Shown: in pieces, positions 57,301-64,000 of the stretch
Position numbering within the stretch: the first letter of the stretch is position 1
Layout: each line of letters starts with the position of its first letter
Origin: Microplitis mediator
Taxonomy: Eukaryota > Arthropoda > Insecta > Hymenoptera > Braconidae
Direction of reading: 5' to 3'
NCBI RefSeq assembly: GCF_029852145.1
Contig: NC_079973.1
Location: forward strand, 13,474,385-13,538,384
DNA: 64,000 bases
Notes under the pieces: generated by a model
The model's input: only the letters and a program-made list of their open reading frames with translations
The model's database searches: none
Told to the model about the DNA's origin: nothing
Program-made: the position numbers and the translations under genes

Positions 57301-60300
57301 TAATTGTATCTGCTTCTTACTTAATGTCAGAATTTGAAAAACTTATTAATACAACTTCAAAACGAACTCTAGCAAATTTCATAGGATTCAGACTTATCCA
57401 AGATTCAGTGTTTTTTTTGAATGAGGAAATTCGCAAGCTTCAAATAAATTTTCTGACAACCATTACTGGTCGTACAAGAAGAGAAGCCAAATCAAAAGAA
57501 TGTTTTGATGATATCTCTAACAACGTGCCTCTTGTTATTGGTTCTCTGTATGTTAAAAAATATTTTAATGTAGACGTTAAAAATAATACTGAAGAAATGG
57601 TTAATAATATTGAAAATCAATTGAAACTAACTTTACAATCAGTAATTATTTATATTAAATTTTTCTGGATAAAATAAAATTTGATTTCAGTTACTAATTG
57701 ATTATTAATGACCTGTATAATTATTGTAGGTTGACTGGATGGATAACAAAACTCGTAAACATGCATTGGATAAAGCCGAGGCGATTATAAATCATATTGC
57801 TTATAATGATGGGATTTTGGATGAAAATAAATTAGAGGAACTTTATAAAAATTTGGATCTACGTGCTAATGATTCTTATTTAGATACAATATATAATATA
57901 AGATTCCATGCGTATGGAATTCATTTTAAGCGTTTCAGAATTCCATTAGATGAAAATGCCTGGGAGATGTACATGAATCCGACTGTTGTTAATGCATTTT
58001 ACTCAGAACAGTATAATATAATTCGTACGTGATATGTATATATAATCTTTGATCAATATTCATTATTTTTTATTATAAAGAACTGTACTTCGAAATTGAT
58101 TATTACTATACGAGAAACGAATAGTTAATATAAAAGCATGATAATGATTATCACATACAGATGGTAATCATTCCCTATTGCAAGATGATGATAGTTAGCA
58201 TTTGTTTTTCAGCGTGCACTGAGAAAAAAAAACTTTTTTTAAGTATCTGTGAGTTTGTATCCCCCCAAGAAAACTATTTGTTCAATCTTAGTAAAAAGAT
58301 ACTCCAAACAAGTATATTTTTTTAAAATAAGTATAAAAATTCTCAAATCAAGAAAACATTACTCGGTTGGAGTATATTTTTACTATGATGAAACAAATAT
58401 TTACTCGGGGAGATACAAAGATACAGATACTTGAAAAAAGTTATTTTTTTTTTTTTCAGTGTGTTGTATCCAATAATTATGTGAAATGTAATTTTTCAAT
58501 ATATAAATTACTTACAAGAAAATTTAATTTAATCAAATTTATTTAATATCCAGAAATTTTTTTTCACGTTTTTTAAGGGTACTCAATTTTGCCCTCAAAA
58601 ATGAAAAGTTTTTTTAATAACAACAGAAAAATTTTTCTACTTACTTTAAATATTAATAAAAAAAAAAGATTTAACGTATTTGAGTCCCCAAAAACTTAGT
58701 ATTCCCTCAAGTACCCCGCCCCCCTCCCACCCTAGTATATGTATATACTAGGGCGGTCGTTAAAAATTAAATTTTCTCAGGCGCCCCATAAAAAGCTTTT
58801 TTTTAGTCAAAAAATACGTGGGGAATTTAGTTTTTTCGTTTTAAGTAAAAACAACACGTGCCGAAGGACGATCAAAGTTCTTTTTTCGATACAATCGCGT
58901 TTTTTTTAAATATCTCATGAAAGATGCAGATTAGAGAAAAAAACCATAGAAACAATTTTGTAGGAAATTAAATTTTTGATAAAAAAAGTCATATTCATTT
59001 TTTTTATAAAACGTGTATTTATGAAGATATTTTTAAAAAAACTTTTTTATATCTTATCAATTGGGCATTTTAAGAATAACGAATGTTAAAAATAACGTTT
59101 TTTCTTAAATATAGACAACTTCGTAACTCGTAACATATCAATTATTTATGCTCGTTACAGTTTCTATATACTTAGAAAAATGTTATTTTCAAAATTTATA
59201 ACCCTTGAAACGCTTAATTCATCAGATCCAAAAAAAGTTTTTTTAAAATATCTTCATAAATACACATTTTATGAAAAAAATGAACATGACCTTTTTTGTC
59301 AAAAATTTAATTTCCTACAAAAATGTTCTTATGATTTTTTCCTCTAATCTGCATATTTCATGAGATATTTAAAAAAAAAAACGGCGATTGTATCGAAAAA
59401 AAGAACTTTGATCGTCCTTCGGCACGTGTTTTGTTTACTTAAAACGAAAAAACTAATTTCCCCACATATTTTTTCACTAAAAGAAAGCTATTTATGGGGC
59501 GCCTGAGAAAATTTAATTTTTAACGACCACTCTAATATATACACACACATATATATATATATTAGGGTGAGCCAAAAAAACCAACTTATCGAATTTACGT
59601 CTTAAAAAGGACCTATATATCGAGAAAAAAATTCTCCCATTGGGCAAAATTTTTAGCTCAATTTTAAAAGGTGTCGGTAGCCATTTGAAATTTCCCATTT
59701 AAACAACATGCAAAAAAATTTGTTTTGATTAAAAATATTATAACTCTTGAACCGTGTGAAATAAAAATTCGGCTCTAAAATATTCTTGTATGGCATTAAA
59801 TTTCTTTAAAAAAAGTCCTGGGAGTCGAATTTGTAAACTTGATATTTCGTATACTAACAGGCCACCAAAGTCTAGAGTAAACAGAATCATACAAATTTAA
59901 GGCTTTTTTATTAAAAATATCAATACTACGAGAAAATTTGTTCTACATATAGTGCAATGAAATCACCAACAATATCCACGTTGTAACAAATAATATTTTG
60001 TTATCGATCACAATAAAAGAAAAGTATTTGGAAAATCCAAATAAAGCCTTAAATTTGTATGATTCTGTTTACTCTAGACTTTGATAGCCTGTTAGTATAC
60101 GAAATATCAAGTCTACAAATTCGACTCCCAGGACTTTCTTTCAAGAAATTTAATGCCCTACAAGAATATTTTAGAGCCGAATTTTAATCTCACACAGTTC
60201 AAAAGTTATAATATTTTTAATCAAAAAAAATTTTTTTGCATGTTGTTTAAATGGGAAATTTCTAATGGCTACCGACACCTTTTAAAATTGAGCTAAAAAT

Positions 60301-61151
60301 TTTGCCCAATGGGAGAATTTTTTTCTCGATATATAGGTCCTTTTTAAGACGTAAATTCGATAGGTTGGTTTTTTTGGCTCACCCTTATATATAGGTAATC
60401 TTTGATCAATAATCATTATTTTATATTATAAAGAAGTATATTTCAAAATTGATCTGTTATTTTCAGGATTTCCCGCTGCTATTCTTCAAGGTGCTTTTTT
60501 TAATATCAATCGTCCGCGATATATAAATTATGGATCAATTGGTTTTTTAATCGGCCATGAAATCACACATGGTTTTGATTCGACCGGAATGAATTTTAAT
60601 AAAGATGGTAATCTTGAAAATTGGTGGGAACCGTCAACGAATGCAGAATTTTGGGAAAGAGCCACGTGTTTGAAGGAACAATATGGAAATTATATTATTG
60701 AAGATGTTGGAATGAATGTGAGACTATAGAATTTTTTTAATTTACAAAAAAATGCTCAGTTTGTCATATAAAACTTTTACATTTTATTAAATTTCTATTA
60801 TTCTTTTAGGTTAATGGAGATAGAACGATTACTGAAAATATTGCTGACAATGGAGGTGTCAAAATGGCTTATTTGGCTTACAGAAGTTTGACGGAATCAA
60901 GGAAACCAGAACCTCGGCTTCCTGGACTTGATCATTTTACACCGAAACAAATGTTCTGGATTAGTACAGGTCATACTTGGTGTACTGTAGAACGTCCTGA
61001 AGCTGCAACAATACAAGCAATAGGAGACAATCACAGTCCAGCTGAATTTCGAGTAGTAGGATCATTATCAAACATGAAAGAATTTTCAGATGATTTTAAA
61101 TGCCCACTAGGTTCTCCAATGAATCCGGAAAATAAATGCGCTGTGTGGTAA
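51376..61151 (+). CDS. Neprilysin-like zinc metallopeptidase (family M13)
   Basis: Ten exons: 51376-51395, 52055-52143, 52257-52292, 55602-55847, 55920-56131, 56207-56398, 57147-57641, 57730-58024, 60467-60717, 60810-61151; 2178 bp, 725 residues, all phases consistent. It is a cell-surface or secreted endopeptidase that cleaves small peptides. Residues 18-33 are hydrophobic after a basic start (type II anchor or signal peptide). The M13 start CRTPECIDTASRIL then MDPSVNPCDNFYKFACG is clear. NAFYS (substrate-binding Asn-Ala), HEITH (559-563), ENIAD (third zinc ligand E621), the catalytic-His segment NHSPAEFRV and the terminal CAVW are all present, so it should be active. The first two exons rest on phase and hydrophobic pattern only. 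The introns hold several palindromic elements. Confidence 0.9.
51418..51945. mobile_element. Palindromic element, AGGGGAAGGGGGGCAAAAG ends, intron 1 of the M13 gene
   Basis: Ends TTTAGGGGAAGGGGGGCAAA and the complement of TTTGCCCCTCCCTCCCCTAAA; the two arms pair loosely to the centre near 51682. A lone end of the same family lies at about 58550-58738. Confidence 0.8.
52412..53318. mobile_element. Imperfect palindromic element in intron 3 of the M13 gene
   Basis: G-run and C-run ends (TTAAGGGGGGGGGTAGGGG and CCCCCCCCCCCCCTTAA). An inner inverted pair has AACTACGAAGAGTTTTTTTT at 52872 and its counterpart AAACTCTTCGTGGTTACC near 53020. No coding. Confidence 0.65.
53557..53710. mobile_element. 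Short MITE, AGGGAAAACTGACGAAT ends
   Basis: Ends AGGGAAAACTGACGAATAT and the near complement of AATTATCAGTTAGTTTTCCCT; interior of TTATTAATTAATAATA words. Confidence 0.65.
54423..55243. mobile_element. TA-target CACGGAAAAAA element with two nested units
   Basis: TA flanks at 54421-54422 and 55244-55245; ends CACGGAAAAAAAATTTACTG and complement. Arms carry repeated GTTGCAGCAACAGG words. Inside are a hairpin unit (54546-54720, ACAGTAAAAAATGTTGTGTC and complement) and a GC-richer unit (54720-55122) whose ends CCTCGCAGATTTGAATCACGG are inverted. Confidence 0.82.
54720..55122. repeat. Iterated CCACCGTG / CACGGTGG words
   Basis: About 400 bp made almost entirely of CACGGTGG, CCACCGTG, TACACGGTGT and GTGATTACGCGGTGTA variants in both orientations, bounded by inverted CCTCGCAGATTTGAATCAC ends. 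Proposed as a separate nested element. Confidence 0.75.
58217..58462. mobile_element. MITE with GCACTGAGAAAAAAAAACTT ends, intron 8 of the M13 gene
   Basis: Arms CACTGAGAAAAAAAAACTTT with AAGTATCTGTGAG, and CAGATACTTGAAAAAAGTTA with TTTTTTCAGTGTG, are inverted. Centre near 58340. Confidence 0.75.
58751..59532. mobile_element. TA-target palindromic element, copy 2 of 17517-18294
   Basis: Ends GGGCGGTCGTTAAAAATTAA and near complement; TA at 58749-58750 and 59533-59534. Same layout as the copy in the ACE-like gene, including the GCACGTG and TTTCATGAGATA landmarks. Confidence 0.88.
59565..60385. mobile_element. TA-target palindromic element, GGGTGAGCCAAAAAAACC ends
   Basis: Ends GGGTGAGCCAAAAAAACCAA and complement; TA at 59563-59564 and, with one extra T, at 60386-60387. 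Both arms carry the block TTCCCATTTAAACAACATGC or its complement (59692, 60240). About 400-bp arms, centre near 59975. Confidence 0.88.
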
Positions 61152-61280
61152 TTTTTCCCGAAAAAAAAAAAATAAATTTATGACATATATTTATGGTGGA
61201 AATTTTATTACTACGGTTTTTTTTTTTTGAGCTAATACATTCACAATTTTTTAGAGAACGGTTTTGTAATGTGTACATTA

Positions 61281-61690
61281 GGGTGTCCGTTATTTCCCGA
61301 ATCGATTTTGATTTACCGATCGCGCTTTGAATCTTCAGTTAATGACCTAAAAAAAATATCCAACATAAACAGGCTCTTAATTTTCACATTAAACCGTGCC
61401 GAAATCATTTTATATTTCCCATTTAAATAACATGGGATTTTTAGACTTTTGACTTTTAATTTTTTTTCTCAGAAACAAATGAGAGTAAAAATTTGATCGA
61501 AGAGCATATTCTGATAGGAAATTGAACGCTATACAAAAAAGTTCTCTTATAAATTTTCGATAAAATAATTCCTTCAAAAGTTATTTAACGTTAAACATGT
61601 TTTTGTTATCAATTCTATAATATTTTAAATTCGATTTTCATTTTGACCTTTTTTGGCTATAAAATTGTTGAAATAAAAGATAATTATTAT
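61281..61690. mobile_element. One arm of a TA-target element, GGGTGTCCGTTATTTCCCG end
   Basis: Begins GGGTGTCCGTTATTTCCCG after TA (61279-61280) and contains TTCCCATTTAAATAACATGG (61419). No matching right arm is found, so it is truncated. Right edge approximate. Confidence 0.6.
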
Positions 61691-61874
61691 TATCACTAGA
61701 GTACCGATGGTCATTTATGTAGATTTCATGGCCTAATCAGAAAATCAAGGGGAAACAAAACATTGTTTTATGAGAAATAACATACCTTTCCTCACACAGA
61801 CGAACTTTAAAATGAATTAATGGGAAGTTGTGAAATAAATATGTAAAAATTTCTTTGCCTATAATATCGCGTTA

Positions 61875-62100
61875 CAAATGCCATAAGGGCGTTTCAGCCT
61901 ATTATACGCCCTTATGGCACCCAGGGTACCTACCGGGAGCCATAAGGGCGTACCAAAAAATTTTAAATTTGAAAAAATTTTTTTTCGTCATTTCTACGCG
62001 TTTCAAGTAAAAATACGTTGTTTCCCGAAAAAAAAAATTTTTGGTACGCACTTATGGCTCCCGGTAGGTACTCTAAGTGCCGTAAGGGCGTATTAAATTT
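61875..62100. mobile_element. Palindromic element with GCCATAAGGGCGT ends
   Basis: Words GCCATAAGGGCGT and ACGCCCTTATGGC occur at both sides; arms around TACCTACCGGGAGCCATAAG and CTTATGGCTCCCGGTAGGTA. The open frame across it is a by-product. Confidence 0.75.
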
Positions 62101-62101
62101 T

Positions 62102-62385
62102 TAACTGCCCGCTAAGAAAATTGCAAATTTTCAAAAAAGGGAAGTTATTGGTTTCGGTCCGATTTTCGAAAATCGAGTTTTTATCAGATGTCGACGTTTT
62201 GAGGTCGTAGGAAACTATTCTGACTATTCCCGGGTGGACGTCCGCGTGTGTGTGTGTGTGAACTTTTTTTTGTCCGACGATTTCTTTGGAACGGATGAAC
62301 CGATTTGAACGTACTTGGTGGCGTGGGACATAAATTGGATGGGTGACCTCGTAGTAAAATAATTGTCGATGGTTAATGATTTTTT
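62102..62385 (+). repeat. Truncated copy of the ACTTCCCGCTAAG element
   Basis: Starts AACTGCCCGCTAAGAAAATT and keeps the TTATTGGTTTCGGTCCGATT and GATGTCGACGTTTTGAGGTC blocks, then diverges at a (GT)n run; only the first third remains. A poly(T) run ends the stretch. Confidence 0.65.
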
Positions 62386-62396
62386 TTTTTTTTTTT

Positions 62397-62660
62397 TTTT
62401 ATTTAATTTTAACCGACATTGATATTGATGAAGACAATAAATCCTAATTAAACTACTTAATTAATAATTTACAGATATTCTAAATGAGATTCTAAAAATG
62501 ACTATATTCGTTCATGCATGATTATATATAATCATATATGATCATGTATAAACAGATCAAGTTATGTATGATCAGACCTGGCCAATTTTTGGATCTGATA
62601 ATATATAGACAATTATGCATGATCATATATGATTAGACAAAATCTTTTTTCATTGGGAAA
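62397..62660 (-). repeat. Reverse copy of 48895-49156
   Basis: Matches 48895-49156 over about 260 bp in opposite orientation, from TTTTAACCGACATTGATATT to AGACAAAATCTTTTTTCAT. Confidence 0.75.
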
Positions 62661-63399
62661 AATTTTTATGGATTAAAAAAAATGTTAAACATAAGTAATG
62701 ATTAATGACTAATAGTCAAATAGTTTAAAGCGTGAGTGAACATTGAATATATACATAACAAATCAATGTAGAAGTTAAAAATTAATTATTAGGAAGTTGT
62801 ATAATTAAAAATTTTTTTTAGATACGAATACATACGAAATAAAAACATTCAATATGATCTACTATAGTTTAACAACTCTCAAGAATATTGTTCGGGCGAG
62901 AACTAAAAATAATTGGTTTATAAATTTATTCGAGTTTATTATTAAATTGTATTGTTGCTTGATTATAATGAATGTGGAGTGAACTCAGATTTGAGGCTTT
63001 TCGAAGTGGACTGTATGCGTGATTCTGGTGTTGATGAATACTCAGCGTGATGATAGGCACAGCGACAGATTTGATGATGCAGAGCGATGGCTTCTAGTCT
63101 CGTACAAGCTCCTTTGAATCTCGTGCGTTCTCGCTCGTACTAACTCGTTCAAGTCTCGTAATTTCTCGTTCGCAGTGATTAAGCAGCAGCTGTTGGGAAT
63201 AATATGTCGTTAATGGCTTGCTCGGATGTTAAAAAGATAGCTGCAGATCACCTTAGGAGTCAGAAGATGATACTGGAGTTCTCGCAAGCTACGCATGGGT
63301 GTTACAAGATACTCGAACAGAGCGCTGTTAGATTAAAGCTTAAGTAGACAGGTGCACGGTCACAAGAATATCTCGAGCTTCGTTTCTCATCTAGCCGAT
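62661..63399. other. Intergenic, becoming GC-richer to the right
   Basis: No gene seen. The composition shifts at about 62980 from AT-rich to mixed, with words such as TCGTACAAGCTC and CTCGTTCAAGTCTCG at 63090-63175. Confidence 0.35.
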
Positions 63400-64000
63400 C
63401 CATCACAACCACTGACGGGTCACCAAGGCGGTGTCCCGGTTGCAGAGAACCAGGGACCGTTCTGGGTAAGGCCTTGGTGAAAGCTGGGGGTAGGTCAGTC
63501 ATTGTGATGCAATCGGTAAGAACAGGAAGATGATGCTGTCTGCTAGGGCATCTGACAGTTCACAAGGAGGTGCCCCGGCCGCAGGTGAGCCGGGACCAGA
63601 CACAGGAAGAACTTGTGACGGATTGAGAGAGGTCAGATGCGGACTAGCCAGACGAGAATCCAGTAGGTACCTCTCGAAACTCTCATCCAGCCGATCCACC
63701 ACAACGACTGACGGGTCGCCAAGGCGGTGTCCCGGTCGCGGAGAACCAGGGACCAGTCTGGGGTGAGGCCTTGGCGAAGACTGGGGGCCGGTCAGCCATT
63801 ATGGTGCGCTCGGTAAGGACAGAATACCCGAAAGGATTCTCCAGAGTAGATGTGGTCCGCTATAACTACTGACGAGTCACAAGGTGGTGCCCCGGTCGCA
63901 AGTGAACCGGGACCAGACTCAGGGAGACCTTGTGACGAACTGGCAAAAGGTCAGTCATTATAGCGCGACCCAGTTAGAGCGTCAGAGTATTGACAACATG
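63400..64000. repeat. GC-rich degenerate tandem repeats at the right edge
   Basis: The phrase CACAAGGTGGTGCCCCGGTC (or variant CCAAGGCGGTGTCCCGG) recurs near 63420, 63551, 63715 and 63875. Units are about 130-165 bp, each followed by GAACCAGGGACC-like text and GGTCAGTCATTA-like text. It runs off the window. The frames over it are not believable genes. Possibly part of an LTR or a satellite. Confidence 0.7.

Noticed and set aside
63302..63766. GC-rich ORFs at the right edge
   Set aside because: Overlapping frames on both strands over a tandem repeat; open because of low stop-codon density at higher GC.
1..64000. Endogenous viral genes
   Set aside because: I looked for polydnavirus-, nudivirus- or retrovirus-like coding blocks and found none; only a solo LTR and a LINE end are supported.

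Overview
The window is eukaryotic nuclear DNA. It is AT-rich, has many short spliced exons, and a large share of it (my impression is about half) is transposon-derived. Gene content (an ACE-like pseudo-peptidase, an M13 neprilysin, a tektin, SINA/SIAH-like genes) points to an insect. A hymenopteran parasitoid is my best guess from the overall character, not something the sequence proves.

Layout. 1-12.6 kb: mostly transposon remnants (a 2.3-kb piggyBac-like foldback, a tandem-repeat element, a hAT-like element, a LINE 3' end) plus one unrecognised two-exon gene fragment at 9.5-10.2 kb and a 424-bp palindrome with no mismatches seen. 12.7-24.8 kb, minus strand: a ten-exon gene for a membrane-anchored, catalytically dead angiotensin-converting-enzyme-like protein (746 residues when spliced). 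Its introns carry a chain of long palindromic elements. 28.8-38.8 kb, plus strand: two tandem paralogs (578 and 533 residues) with a degenerate SIAH-type RING, a zinc finger, a SINA-like domain, a Gln/Asn/Pro-rich tail and, in both, a C-terminal CaaX box. 39.0-43.9 kb, minus strand: tektin-1 (414 residues), convergent with the second SINA-like gene, with a solo LTR in an intron. 44-51 kb: nested repeats. 51.4-61.2 kb, plus strand: an M13 neprilysin-like metallopeptidase (725 residues, active-site residues intact). 61.2-64 kb: repeats, ending in a GC-rich repeat array.

Exons were joined by hand from splice consensus, reading-frame phase and family homology. All four multi-exon models plus the paralog close in frame, which is strong internal support. 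The genes do not form a functional unit: two peptidase-family proteins (one dead, one active), a ciliary/sperm axoneme protein and a putative ubiquitin-ligase pair.

The main unusual points are: (1) CaaX prenylation motifs on both SINA-like paralogs; (2) the ACE-like protein with its HExxH motif replaced by HQMSE; (3) several otherwise different palindromic TA-target elements that share one internal block, ATTTAAATAACATGGGAAA or close to it; (4) many nested insertions whose target duplications and matching empty sites can be read inside this window.
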